A DNA stretch of 64,000 nucleotides from Micromonospora musae (GCF_003626635.1 NZ_RAZT01000001.1:603346-667345); one strand, 5' to 3'. Shown: positions 35,020-43,281, counted from the stretch's first letter. Numbers and translations are program-made. Notes: a model not told the origin generated them from the sequence alone.

Positions 35020-35254
35020 GAACTCCCACCTCACCTTCATCAGCCGGCATCACTCTCCGGCCACCAGAAGCTAGTGCGGGGTCCGCTCAGGAATCACCAG
35101 ACAGCTGATGGAACTTCCGCAGCCATCGGCCGTTCAGCCGACGGGCCAAGGGGCCGAGGAGCCGACGTCACAGGTTTAGGTTGATCAACTTTGGGAATGT
35201 CTTCGGTACGGGTGGAGAACTCGCGCAGAGCACGGACCGGGAACGAAAGGCAGG

Positions 35255-35617
35255 TCACTCGATGATGAACTCGTCGCTGAGGCCGACCAGGCTCAGAACG
35301 GTGACAGTGATCCGGGACGGCCTGCGCACCACCAGCCCGCAACCCCTCGTGGCCGCCCGCTCGCGTACGGTCAGCAGCGCGGTGATTCCGGCGGCGCTGA
35401 AGAAGCTCACTCCGCTCAGGTCGAGCACCAGCACCGGCGGCGGCACACCGCTTAGAACCGTCATCGTGAAGTCGACAAGCAGCTCCACGGTGGCCATGTC
35501 GAGTGGTCCCCGGACCTCGACCACCGAATCCGGGCCCTCCGTGGTGAGCACGACGGAGAGAACAGATTCGTCGGTGGCGAGCGGCGGTGCCGGATGCGGC
35601 ACCTGATGAACGGACAT
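35255..35617 (-). CDS. STAS-domain anti-sigma factor antagonist
   Basis: A 120-residue cytoplasmic protein of the SpoIIAA/RsbV type. The phosphorylatable Ser lies in DLSGVSFFSAAGITALL (about residue 74), preceded by the EVRGPLDMATVELL strand-helix. Such proteins sequester an anti-sigma kinase when unphosphorylated and so release a stress sigma factor. GAGGAG precedes the ATG. It is divergent from the GAF-ANTAR gene, and the two may share a stress- or light-response promoter region of 239 bp. Its kinase partner is not in the window. Confidence 0.88.
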   Translation of the reverse strand: MSVHQVPHPAPPLATDESVLSVVLTTEGPDSVVEVRGPLDMATVELLVDFTMTVLSGVPPPVLVLDLSGVSFFSAAGITALLTVRERAATRGCGLVVRRPSRITVTVLSLVGLSDEFIIE

Positions 35618-35856
35618 GAGTCTGCTCCTCGGTGAGGATCTCCGGACCGGGTCGATGCCCCACCACCTGCGGTGGGCGGCACTGGTCCTGGGCTCATGTC
35701 CGAACCCACGTCGACCTTAGCCGGGAATCACCCGATCCGCACCCTGCCCAGCCCAGAGCTTGGGCCCCCTTGGCAACGAGACGCACCGCCGGCGCCCCCG
35801 AGAGGGACGAGCCAGGACGGTCACCCCCACCTTCACTGCACCTTGAGGAGGTAGCG

Positions 35857-36612
35857 ATGATGTCCGAAGCCACTGAGTCGCATCTGGCCCCCGCGTACGG
35901 CCGACTGCTGACCCTGCTCGCCGACTCACCTCACGTCGACGTCTTCCTCGACCAGGTCGTGCGGGTCGCCGCAGAGGTCGTCACCCCCGCGGTCGGCTGC
36001 GGAATGACCGTGCGCCGGGACGGTCCGGCCTTCACCGTCGCCGCCAGCAACGACCTCGCCGTGCGGGCCGACGAGATCCAGTACGGCGCCGACGAGGGCC
36101 CCTGCCTGCATGCGCTGTACAGCGGAGGAATCGTCGAGGTCCCCGACCTGCGCCGGGACGACCGCTGGCCACGCTACCGCGAACACGCCCTCAAGCTCGG
36201 CATCGTCTGCTCGCTGTCGCTGCCGATGACCATCGACGGCGAGACCCTGGGCGCGTTGAACCTCTACGCCACCGAGGCCACCGCCTTCGACGCCACGGCC
36301 CGCCGGCAGGCGGTCGCCTTCGCCGAGCAGAGCACCGCGGCGCTGACCGTCATCCTCCGTCAGGCCGAGCAGGCCCTCGTACATCAGCAACTCACCGACG
36401 CGATGGCCTCGCGCAGCGTGATAGACCAGGCGCTCGGGGTGGTGATGGGTCAACAACGGTGCACCGCCACGGAGGCCTTCGCGTTGCTCCGGCAGGCGTC
36501 GCAGCACCGCAACCGCAAACTGCGTGACGTCGCTGCGGAGATCATCACGCAGGTCACCGGCAGGACGCCGCAGCCGTCCGCCGAGTTCGTCGTGTCCCGC
36601 CGCGACGACTGA
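35857..36612 (+). CDS. GAF and ANTAR domain RNA-binding antitermination regulator
   Basis: A 251-residue regulator. Residues ~25-165 form a GAF sensor domain (VTPAVGCGMTVRRDG, DEGPCLHALYSGGIVEVPDLRRDDRWPRYREHA). The C-terminal ~60 residues are an ANTAR domain (LTDAMASRSVIDQALGVVMGQQRCTATEAFALLRQASQHRNRKLRDVAAEII). ANTAR proteins bind paired RNA hexaloop hairpins and block transcription termination. GAGGAGG lies five bases before the ATG at 35857. It is divergent from the STAS antagonist. The RNA target cannot be identified here. Confidence 0.9.
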   Translation: MMSEATESHLAPAYGRLLTLLADSPHVDVFLDQVVRVAAEVVTPAVGCGMTVRRDGPAFTVAASNDLAVRADEIQYGADEGPCLHALYSGGIVEVPDLRRDDRWPRYREHALKLGIVCSLSLPMTIDGETLGALNLYATEATAFDATARRQAVAFAEQSTAALTVILRQAEQALVHQQLTDAMASRSVIDQALGVVMGQQRCTATEAFALLRQASQHRNRKLRDVAAEIITQVTGRTPQPSAEFVVSRRDD

Positions 36613-36659
36613 CCACGGCAGCGCGCCCACGCCGACGGTCTTCGGTCGGCCTCGCCTCG

Positions 36660-37478
36660 TTACGGCAGCACGCCGTCGAGCAGGCGGGCCAGACCGAACT
36701 CGAACCACCGCTCCAGTTCCCGGTCCGGGTCCGCCGGGACGGCCCCGGCGGCGGCCAGCCAGGGGCGCTCGGCGGTACGCCCGGTGCGCTCCAGCCGAGC
36801 GAAGGTACGGGTCGACCAACTCCCCCACGCCGCGCCGCCGGCGTCGCGCTCCGCGCGTTCGGCCACATGCAGCAGCGCCATGCCCTGCACGAAGCCACTC
36901 ATCGCGAGATAGCCGGCGAACGCGTCGGGCGGGTCGTACCCGACGCCGGTGAGCACGTCCACCGCGCCGTCGACCAGCGCCAGCACCGCCGGGCCGGTCG
37001 GCGGCCGGGTCTTCGCGAGGACGGCCAGCAGCCACGGATGCCGCCGGTATAGCGACCACTCCGCGCGGGCGAGCCGTTCGAGGCGTTCACGCGGCGACCG
37101 GCCCGCTCCGTCGCCGGCCCGTTCGGTGCCGAGCACCTGCTCGGCCATCGCGGCGAGCAGGTCGTCGCGGTTGCGTACCCACCGATAGACCGCGTCAGTG
37201 CTGAGCCCCGCGTGGTGGGACACGGCGCGCATCGACACGGCGTCGAGACCGTCGGCGTCGGCCAGTCGCACCGCGACGCGGACCAACTCGTCCCGGGTGA
37301 CGGCACGGTCGCCGCCGCGGGCCGACGGCCGTCGCCGTGCCGGCGCGGTGCGGCCCCGATCCTGGCGGCGGCGGTACGCCCGGGCCTGGCAGCCGCGTGA
37401 ACAGTAACGCCGGGGCCGCCCGCGGCCGGCACTCGGGGGCAGCCCCACCCCACACTCGACGCATCGTGGTCCGTCCAC
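36660..37478 (-). CDS. TetR-family regulator with an N-terminal zinc-ribbon-like extension
   Basis: A 272-residue regulator. An unusual N-terminal module reads [34 protein letters not shown], with Cys spaced CxxC and CxxxC, and is very basic, suggesting an extra nucleic-acid or metal-binding finger. It is followed by the TetR helix-turn-helix (SMRAVSHHAGLSTDAVYRWVRNRDDLLAAM) and a TetR_C ligand domain with RRHPWLLAVLAKTRPPTGPAVL. The start is the GTG at 37478 with GAGGTGG six bases upstream, so the finger is inside the gene and not a frame artefact. Its target is unknown; the neighbouring SDR genes are candidates. Confidence 0.85.
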   Translation of the reverse strand: MDGPRCVECGVGLPPSAGRGRPRRYCSRGCQARAYRRRQDRGRTAPARRRPSARGGDRAVTRDELVRVAVRLADADGLDAVSMRAVSHHAGLSTDAVYRWVRNRDDLLAAMAEQVLGTERAGDGAGRSPRERLERLARAEWSLYRRHPWLLAVLAKTRPPTGPAVLALVDGAVDVLTGVGYDPPDAFAGYLAMSGFVQGMALLHVAERAERDAGGAAWGSWSTRTFARLERTGRTAERPWLAAAGAVPADPDRELERWFEFGLARLLDGVLP

Positions 37479-37581
37479 CCGGCACCACCTCTTCGTCCCG
37501 CATCCGCTGTGCCGAACGTACTCCCCGGCCGGTCGGACGGTCAGCCTCGGAGAGCCCGCGCTGTCCTGGGTGACGCCGAGA

Positions 37582-38586
37582 CTATTGGATCTCGCTGTTG
37601 GTCAGCTGTTCGCTCAGGTCCCACAGGCGGTCGGCGAGCTGCGCGTCGACGGCGTAGGACATCACGCCGACGGCCGTCTCCACCCGACCCGTCATCACGT
37701 CTATGGATTCGTCGTGCGAGGTAAGCAGCGGGGAGATCTCGTTGTTCTCGCAGTAGACGCCGCCCATCCCGTCGAGCTGCGGGGCGGTGGCGCACCAGAC
37801 GATGGTGGATGCCCCCTGTTCGACGGTCTTGCGACCCGACTCCGGGTCGACGACGCGGTTGCCGTACTCGTCGACGAGGTTGTTCGTTCGCAGGTACTCC
37901 GGCGTGGTCCACGGGCTGAGGTTCGTGCCGATGATGAGACCCGGGTGCAGGGAGAAGCCGCGGATGTCGTCGGCCTCGCCGCGCCGGTCGAGCCCGACCG
38001 CGAAGAGGATGTTCGCGGTCTTCGACTGGCCGTAGGCCAGCCAGCCGTCGTACTCGCGGCGTTCGAAGTTCGGGTCGTCGAAGACCACGGGCGAGAGGTT
38101 GTGCGCCCATGCCGAGACCGAGACCACCCGCGCGCCCCCGGCCCGGTGCAGGGCGGGCCAGAGCCGGGTGGTGAGCTGGAAGTGTCCGAGATGGTTCGTG
38201 GCGAACTGCGCTTCGTAGCCGCGGGCGTCCCGGGTCAGCGGCACGTTCTGGATGCCCGCGCTGTTGACCAGGATGTGCAGCGGCCGTCCGGTCGCGAGGA
38301 ACCTGTCGGCGAACACGTCGATCGAAGCGGGATCCATCAGGTCCAACTGTTCGACCTCGACGCCGTCGATGCCGGCGAGCAGGTCCCGGGCGCGGTCCGG
38401 GGAGCGGACCGGGACGACCACGGTGGCGCCGGCACCGCGCAGCGCACGGGTGGTCTCCAGGCCGAGGCCGGAGTGGCCGCCCGTGACGATCGCGGTCCGG
38501 CCCGAGAGGTCGATCCCCTTGATGACGTCGGCAGTTGTGGCGGCTGCGCCGAAGCCGGAGCCGATCGGAGATTGTGGAGTGGGCAT
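37582..38586 (-). CDS. SDR-family oxidoreductase (light-dependent protochlorophyllide reductase-like group)
   Basis: A 334-residue NAD(P)-dependent reductase of the larger SDR subgroup with a C-terminal extension. Motifs are TGGHSGLGLETTRAL, NSAGIQN, SVSAWAHNLSPVVFDD and the active-site YGQSKTAN. It shares the same framework (TTADVIKGIDLSGRTAIVTGG ... WLAYGQSKTAN) as the SDR at 54664, so the two are probable paralogues. The ATG at 38586 has AGGAGG seven bases upstream. Its leader carries a tandem repeat and a small hairpin covering that site. It lies in the same direction as, and 137 bp after, the other SDR. Confidence 0.87.
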   Translation of the reverse strand: MPTPQSPIGSGFGAAATTADVIKGIDLSGRTAIVTGGHSGLGLETTRALRGAGATVVVPVRSPDRARDLLAGIDGVEVEQLDLMDPASIDVFADRFLATGRPLHILVNSAGIQNVPLTRDARGYEAQFATNHLGHFQLTTRLWPALHRAGGARVVSVSAWAHNLSPVVFDDPNFERREYDGWLAYGQSKTANILFAVGLDRRGEADDIRGFSLHPGLIIGTNLSPWTTPEYLRTNNLVDEYGNRVVDPESGRKTVEQGASTIVWCATAPQLDGMGGVYCENNEISPLLTSHDESIDVMTGRVETAVGVMSYAVDAQLADRLWDLSEQLTNSEIQ

Positions 38587-38645
38587 GTCAGATCCTCCTG
38601 AAGGAGAAGGGGTGTTGCGGGCTGAAGGAGAAGGGGTGTTGCGGG
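38587..38645 (-). repeat. Tandem 24-bp duplication in the SDR leader, with ribosome-site hairpin
   Basis: A 24-bp unit starting CTGAAGGAGAAGGGG occurs twice in a row (38598-38621 and 38622-38645). On the transcript the end of the proximal copy reads CTCCTTCAGGAGG: CTCC can pair with GGAG of the Shine-Dalgarno around a TTCA loop. The duplication thus places alternative anti-Shine-Dalgarno sequences before the start. Confidence 0.55.
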
Positions 38646-38723
38646 GCTGACTGGCGTCCCGCTTCGGGCGCGTCGCCGTGGCAGCGGGGTCGACGCCCCG
38701 TTCAGGGGTGGGCGAGTGGCGCG

Positions 38724-39563
38724 TCACGACACGTTCGTCGAGCGACTGACCGCCTCCCAGGTGACCATGTCGGCCAGCAGGGACTCGTGGTGGGCACGCA
38801 ACGCGTCGACCGCGTCGCCGCCGAGCACGAGGCGCAGTGGCGGGTTCTCGGCATCGAGCACCTTGATGATGGCGGCCGCGGCCTTCGCCGGGTCGCCCGG
38901 TTCGATGCCGGCGATCCCCGCGACCATCTGCCGAAGACCTCCCGAACTCGCCTGGTAGGCCGGGTTCTCGGGGGCCAGGAGCATGTTGTTGGTGATCTTG
39001 GTGCGGAACATGCCCGGCTCCACCAGCAGCACCCGAACGCCCAGGGGCGCCAGTTCGCTCGACAGCGCCTCGCTGAAGGCCTCAAGCGCGTGCTTCGCGG
39101 CGTCGTAGGCCCCCAGCCCCGGGTAGGTCATCCGACCGCCCAGGGAGCTCATCTGCACGATCGTCCCGCTGCCCTGCTCGCGCATCAGCGGAACGATCGC
39201 CTTGGTGACCTCCGCGGCGCCGAAGAAGTTGACCTCCATCATCGAGCGCAGCTGCTCCATCGACGTCTCCTCGACGGCGCCGATCATGGTGAAACCAGCG
39301 TTGTTCACCAGGACGTCGATGCGACCGAACACGGCCAGCGTCGCCTTCGCGGCGGCCTGGACCGACGCCGGGTCCGTGACGTCCAGCGCCGCTGTGCTGA
39401 GCCGGTCGCCACCGATCTCCGCGAGGAAGGCGAGCGCTTCCGGACGACGCGCGGTGGTCATCACCCGGTCGCCGGCGGCCAGCGCGGCGAGCGCGACCTC
39501 CCGGCCGAACCCGCTCGAACAGCCGGTGATCAACCAGACGCGATCCTGCGTTTCGTTCGTCAT
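38724..39563 (-). CDS. SDR-family oxidoreductase
   Basis: A 279-residue classical short-chain dehydrogenase with TGCSSGFGREVALAAL, VNNAGFTMIGAVEE, MSSLGG and the active-site pair YDAAKHALEAFSEALSSEL. The substrate is unknown. GAAAGG lies upstream of the ATG at 39563. It is divergent from a short eroded LysR start (39664) and then an intact LysR gene (39927). In actinomycetes such a divergent SDR is commonly the target of the LysR or TetR regulator. The gene downstream, also an SDR, may be co-transcribed. Confidence 0.88.
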   Translation of the reverse strand: MTNETQDRVWLITGCSSGFGREVALAALAAGDRVMTTARRPEALAFLAEIGGDRLSTAALDVTDPASVQAAAKATLAVFGRIDVLVNNAGFTMIGAVEETSMEQLRSMMEVNFFGAAEVTKAIVPLMREQGSGTIVQMSSLGGRMTYPGLGAYDAAKHALEAFSEALSSELAPLGVRVLLVEPGMFRTKITNNMLLAPENPAYQASSGGLRQMVAGIAGIEPGDPAKAAAAIIKVLDAENPPLRLVLGGDAVDALRAHHESLLADMVTWEAVSRSTNVS

Positions 39564-39625
39564 TTCCGTGCCTTTCAATGGGGTGTTTGCCGAAATCAAT
39601 AGTGGTTTTGGCGCACCGAACACGT

Positions 39626-39655
39626 CCAACACCTATCGCCTGTCGTGGTGGCAGG
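39626..39655 (+). promoter_or_regulatory. LysR-associated 29-bp promoter motif, copy A
   Basis: Shares the frame CCAACAC..T..CCTG.C..GG.GGCAG with copies B and C without gaps. It ends about 9 bp before the GTG of the eroded LysR start at 39664 and about 65 bp upstream of the divergent SDR. The bases after it, to CCTGTGA, also match copy B. Confidence 0.6.
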
Positions 39656-39663
39656 ATTTTCCT

Positions 39664-39783
39664 GTGACCCTGGCTCTTCGGCACCTGAGGTATTTCGCCC
39701 AGGAATCCATTCCCAGCCGTGCCACCAAACAATTCCGGGTCACCTGTTCGAAGACCAGAGTCTTCGTCGGCGAGCCGGTATGA
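39664..39783 (+). pseudogene. Truncated LysR-type regulator remnant
   Basis: From the GTG at 39664 the reading frame gives VTLALRHLRYFAQES, matching VNPDLRQLRYFVAVAEES of the intact LysR gene 260 bp downstream, then loses similarity (IPSRATKQFRVTCSKTRVFVGEPV) and stops at 39783. The upstream sequence is also related to that of the intact gene. This looks like the 5' stub of a second LysR gene, most of which has been deleted. Confidence 0.6.
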
Positions 39784-39888
39784 GTCGTCCCGCCCGAGGT
39801 GCGTCCGCTCTCCGCCCGGCGGGGCTCCCCACTCCACTTCGTGTCCTCGTCGGCAGGAGCAATGCTGCTCGCAGGCAGTCCGGCGCGG

Positions 39889-39917
39889 CCAACACCGGTT
39901 ACCTGCCACGGCGGTAG
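39889..39917 (+). promoter_or_regulatory. LysR-associated 29-bp motif, copy B (LysR promoter)
   Basis: Starts CCAACACCGGTTACCTGCC and runs to GGCGGTAG. The final TAG begins TAGTCT (39915-39920), a -10-like hexamer exactly six bases before the GTG at 39927. This suggests a leaderless transcript whose promoter overlaps the motif. Confidence 0.65.
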
Positions 39918-39926
39918 TCTCGGCCT

Positions 39927-40829
39927 GTGAACCCTGATCTTCGGCAGCTCCGCTACTTCGTCGCCGTCGCCGAGGAGTCGAGCTTCACCCGGGCCGCCAG
40001 CCGACTGATGATCACGCAACAATCGCTCTCCCAGCAGATCAACGCGCTGGAACGGATTCTCGGCGCGAAACTTTTCCACCGGGACAGCAGAGGCACCACG
40101 CTGAGCGATACCGGGTCGCTTTTCCTACCCGAGGCACGCGCGGTTCTGGACCGCGCCGACGAGGCCGTCGCCGTGGTCCGGCGGGCCGTACGGGGCGAGA
40201 CTGGTCGGCTCCGCCTCGCGTTCCTCGCCACGACCGCGAACCATCTGCTGCCGCCGGTGGTCCGGGCCGCCCGGGAACACCTCCCCGGCCTGGAGCTGAT
40301 CACCGAGGAGACCAGCATCGCCCCATTGGTCGAAGGCGTGCTCAGCGGCGAGTTCGACCTCGCGTTCACCCGACCCCCGCAGGTCCCGGGCCTGGCCGCA
40401 CGGACCATCGTCACCGAACAGGTGTGCGTCGTCCTGCCCGAGGGGCATCCACTCGCCGACCGCACCGAGCTGACCCTCTCCGAGTTGGTCAACGAACGTT
40501 GGGTCATGACCCCGCGCAGCTCCTGGGAGCCCTGGCACCGGACATTCGACGAGAACTTCCGCGCCGCCGGGTTCAGCCCGGAGATCGTCGCCCGCGACGC
40601 CAGCGTGCAGGGGCTGCTCGGCCTCGTCGCGGCCGGCGTCGGGATCACCCGGCTCGGCTGGTCGGCGCACAACCTGCGCCGTACCGGTGTGGTGTTCGTA
40701 CCGCTCGCCGGCGAGGTCACGCCGACCGAGATGATCTGGCGGCCCGACAACACCTCGCCCGCGCTGCGCCGGGTCGTCGACGTGGTGACCGAGCTGGCCG
40801 CCACGACCGACCTCACCGCCACCGGCTGA
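39927..40829 (+). CDS. LysR-family transcriptional regulator
   Basis: A 300-residue LysR-type regulator: winged helix-turn-helix at residues ~1-60 (LRQLRYFVAVAEESSFTRAASRLMITQQSLSQQINALERILGAKLFHRDSRG) followed by an effector-binding domain (PPVVRAAREHLPGLELITEE, LPEGHPLADRTELTLSELVNERWVM). There is no Shine-Dalgarno. TAGTCT six bases before the GTG suggests leaderless translation. Related 29-bp motifs occur in its own promoter, before the eroded LysR start next to the SDR, and before the SnoaL-like gene (inverted). I infer that it autoregulates and controls both neighbours. The ligand is unknown. Confidence 0.9.
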   Translation: MNPDLRQLRYFVAVAEESSFTRAASRLMITQQSLSQQINALERILGAKLFHRDSRGTTLSDTGSLFLPEARAVLDRADEAVAVVRRAVRGETGRLRLAFLATTANHLLPPVVRAAREHLPGLELITEETSIAPLVEGVLSGEFDLAFTRPPQVPGLAARTIVTEQVCVVLPEGHPLADRTELTLSELVNERWVMTPRSSWEPWHRTFDENFRAAGFSPEIVARDASVQGLLGLVAAGVGITRLGWSAHNLRRTGVVFVPLAGEVTPTEMIWRPDNTSPALRRVVDVVTELAATTDLTATG

Positions 40830-40864
40830 CGCCCCCGCCGAGGACCCGCGGCCACAGGCTGCGG

Positions 40865-40893
40865 CTGCCGCCGTGCCAGGTAATCGATGTTGG
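40865..40893 (-). promoter_or_regulatory. LysR-associated 29-bp motif, copy C (inverted)
   Basis: On the minus strand this starts CCAACATCGATTACCTGGC and ends GGCGGCAG. It differs from copy B at only five positions over 29 bp and continues to a CCTGTG as in copies A and B. It lies 80-108 bp upstream of the SnoaL-like gene at 40973. Confidence 0.6.
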
Positions 40894-40972
40894 CCTGCCC
40901 GGACGTGCCCGGGCCAGTATCGTCCCTGGCTATGCGCAGGGAGCCGCCACCCCACTGACCTGAGGAAGCACC

Positions 40973-41437
40973 ATGAGCAATCCCACGACGTTCGCTGATC
41001 AGCTCGCCGATCGACTGGCGATCCGCGAACTGGTCGACGCCTACGCCCACCTGGCGGACCGACGCGACGCCCAGGGGCAGGCGGCGCTCTTCACCGACGA
41101 CGCCCGCGTGGCGGTGTACGACGGCGACCCCGACCTGACCGAGCCGGCGCAGGTCCTCACGGGTCGCACGGACCTGGCCGCCGCCTTCGGCTCGCTGAGC
41201 AACTACGACAAGACGACCCACTTCAACGGTCAGAGCAGCGTGACCCTCGACGGGGACCGCGCCACCGGAGAGACGTACTGCCTCGCGCACCACCTCTGGA
41301 CCGACGAGGGACAGCGCACCCTCATGGTCATGTCGATCCGCTACCACGACACCTTCGTCCGGCAGGGCGGTCGGTGGTTCTTTGCCGAGCGTCGGCTCAT
41401 CACCGACTGGGTCGACCGTCGCCCCTCGGCCAACTGA
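40973..41437 (+). CDS. SnoaL/NTF2-like protein
   Basis: A 154-residue protein with the NTF2-like alpha+beta barrel. The pattern is IRELVDAYAHLADRRDAQGQAALFTDDARVAVYDG, then HFNGQSSVTLDGDRATGETYCLAHH and YHDTFVRQGGRWFFAERRLITDW. Members act as small polyketide-cyclase-like, dehydratase or binding proteins. GAGGAAG precedes the ATG. It follows the LysR gene in the same direction, and the inverted 29-bp motif lies upstream, so it is a likely member of that LysR regulon. The reaction is unknown. Confidence 0.83.
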   Translation: MSNPTTFADQLADRLAIRELVDAYAHLADRRDAQGQAALFTDDARVAVYDGDPDLTEPAQVLTGRTDLAAAFGSLSNYDKTTHFNGQSSVTLDGDRATGETYCLAHHLWTDEGQRTLMVMSIRYHDTFVRQGGRWFFAERRLITDWVDRRPSAN

Positions 41438-41613
41438 CGGTCTCCGGGTCGGTCCAGGCCCCTTCGCACGACGCCCGCGGCGGATCCCGGTAGGCACCCG
41501 TCGGCGAAGCCGGCACATTTTCGTCACCGCATCCGCTGTGACGAAAGCACTCCCCGTCACGGCACCCGAGCGGACAGCCTCGGAGTTGACCACCCGCGAT
41601 CCGAGGAGCGCCC

Positions 41614-42243
41614 GTGTCCGCTGCCCTCGCCGTACGCGCACGTCGCGCCGTACCCGCCGAGTTCGACGCCCTCCTGCCCGCCTACCTCGCGGTCTTCGCG
41701 GACGAGGCCGTGCTGTCCTGGGTGATTCCGGACCCGGTGGAGCGGGCCGCGAGTGCCGTGCCCCTGGTGCGCGAAGTGCTGCACGCCGCGGTCGGCGCCA
41801 ACCAGGTCATCGTCGCGGAGCTCGCTGACGGCTCCCTCGGCGGGATGTCACTGTGGCTGCCACCAGTCGACGACGTGACGCGTCGGCGTCCGGCCCCGCC
41901 ACCGGCGCCCGCCGGGCACGTCGACGGTCTCATCGCGCACCGGTTCGCGGCGGTCAGTGAACTGGTGGCGGCGCACCGGCCCGCCGAGCCTCACCTCTAC
42001 CTCGCGTCGATCGGCGTCCGAGCGGACCTGCGCGGCCGTGGCGTCGGTGGCGTGCTGCTCGCCGAGGGCCTGCGGGTGGCGGACGCCGAGAACCTGCCGA
42101 CCTACCTGGAAGCGTCGACCGAACGCAGCCGCCGGCTCTACCTGCGCCACGGCTTCCGTGACCACGGCCGGCCGCTGCCGCTGCCCGACGGTGGGCCCGT
42201 GCTGTGGCCTATGCGGCGGCCGTCGTCCTCCGGCCGCACCTGA
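41614..42243 (+). CDS. GNAT-family N-acetyltransferase
   Basis: A 209-residue acyl-CoA-dependent acetyltransferase. The acetyl-CoA-binding motif A reads LYLASIGVRADLRGRGVGGVLLAEGLRVADAE, with the R-x-x-G-x-G/A core RGRGVG, followed by LPTYLEASTERSRRLYLRHGF. The N-terminal half (EFDALLPAYLAVFADEAVLSWVIPDP) is typical of the group that modifies small amines or antibiotics. GAGGAG precedes the GTG at 41614. The substrate cannot be assigned. Confidence 0.86.
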   Translation: MSAALAVRARRAVPAEFDALLPAYLAVFADEAVLSWVIPDPVERAASAVPLVREVLHAAVGANQVIVAELADGSLGGMSLWLPPVDDVTRRRPAPPPAPAGHVDGLIAHRFAAVSELVAAHRPAEPHLYLASIGVRADLRGRGVGGVLLAEGLRVADAENLPTYLEASTERSRRLYLRHGFRDHGRPLPLPDGGPVLWPMRRPSSSGRT

Positions 42244-42331
42244 CGGCCGGGCATCCGCACAGCGATCAAGGCGCCGAGCACCAAGGCGGTCTGCAGAGAC
42301 CTGCGAGGGCGCTTGCCGGTCACGGCGCGTG

Positions 42332-43180
42332 GTGATCTCATGGACCGTCGTGGCGGTGGTGTCGGGTAATGGCTGGCGTTGGTGGCTGAGCGCCATCGGG
42401 GCCGGGCTGATCGCGCTACCGCTCGCACAGGGTGCGCCCCTGGTCGCCGTGGTGGCGGCCGGTTTCGGCGTCATCGTGGTCGCCGCCTGGGCATGGGGCA
42501 CCCGTAGTGGCGGTGGCCTCGGCTTAACTGTCGGCACCGCCCTCGCCGCTGTGCTGGCCGCCACGTTCGCCGTCTCGCAATGGCCTCGCGGCCTGATTGC
42601 CGTGCCGTGGTTCGACTGGTTCGCGGTCTGGCTTCTGCTCGGCGGTGTGTGCCTGGCTGCGCTGATCATCGATCGGGCCGTGCGCGCCGTTCCGGCCCAC
42701 CTTCCTGCCGGATGGAACGGGACGGCGGCCCGAGCGCGATGGGTCGTCTCTGTCACGGCCCTGAGCATCGTGCTGCTGTTCTGCGGTTGCGGGCTCGGCC
42801 TCGTCGCGGCCGACGGCGACGGTTCGCTCCGGATCGCAGTCGGCGACGAGGAGATCCTTCCACTGCCGCCGTCGCTGCGTCTGGTCTCGGTCGAGTCGTG
42901 CGCCTCAGGCGGCAGCAGCGGCAACTGCACGGCCGAGTTCGTGGTGGCCGCGGCCGACGGTGCCGATCGAGCAATGACGGTGACCCGACTCGTGGGGCAC
43001 CTTCACAACCGGGGTTGGCCGCTCCGGCCCGAAGGCGCCGTCTATTCCGGGCGCCACGAGCCCGGCGGAATCCTGAACTGGACGGCGCACCAGATGTGGC
43101 TGTACGTCGATGCCAAGCCATCAGAGTTGGAATCGCCGCAGCCAGCCGGCGCTGTCGTGGTCTACATCGACAATCTCTGA
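42332..43180 (+). CDS. Membrane protein with extracytoplasmic C-terminal domain, unknown function
   Basis: A protein of about 282 residues with four or five hydrophobic segments (WLSAIGAGLIALPLAQG, VAVVAAGFGVIVVAAWAWG, GTALAAVLAATFAVSQW, WFAVWLLLGGVCLAALII and VSVTALSIVLLFCGCGLGLVAA), then a ~125-residue domain containing CASGGSSGNCTAEFVVAAADG, where two Cys may form a disulfide, and HNRGWPLRPEGAVYSG. I do not recognise the family. The start is uncertain: GTG at 42332 or 42329, no good ribosome site. It lies in the same direction as the GNAT gene 88 bp upstream. Confidence 0.6.
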   Translation: MISWTVVAVVSGNGWRWWLSAIGAGLIALPLAQGAPLVAVVAAGFGVIVVAAWAWGTRSGGGLGLTVGTALAAVLAATFAVSQWPRGLIAVPWFDWFAVWLLLGGVCLAALIIDRAVRAVPAHLPAGWNGTAARARWVVSVTALSIVLLFCGCGLGLVAADGDGSLRIAVGDEEILPLPPSLRLVSVESCASGGSSGNCTAEFVVAAADGADRAMTVTRLVGHLHNRGWPLRPEGAVYSGRHEPGGILNWTAHQMWLYVDAKPSELESPQPAGAVVVYIDNL

Positions 43181-43237
43181 CGCGCCGACAGCGGCCGGTC
43201 CGAGGGGCGAGCTGACAGCCGTCGAGCACGCACCTGA

Positions 43238-43273
43238 AGGACGGGGACCGTCGTGCGGGACGGTCCCCGTCCT
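43238..43273. terminator. Bidirectional terminator hairpin
   Basis: A perfect 15-bp stem (43238-43252 with 43259-43273) with a 6-nt loop lies between the convergent membrane-protein gene and the S8 protease gene, 9 bp from the protease stop. Confidence 0.8.
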
Positions 43274-43281
43274 CCGTGCGG

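Larger units (their letters stand above)
39564..39926. other. 363-bp region with an eroded LysR start and two promoter motifs
   Basis: Contains no intact gene. It holds motif copies A (39626-39655) and B (39889-39917) and the LysR remnant at 39664-39783. Between the remnant and motif B (39784-39888) I see nothing beyond fairly random GC-rich sequence. Confidence 0.5.
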
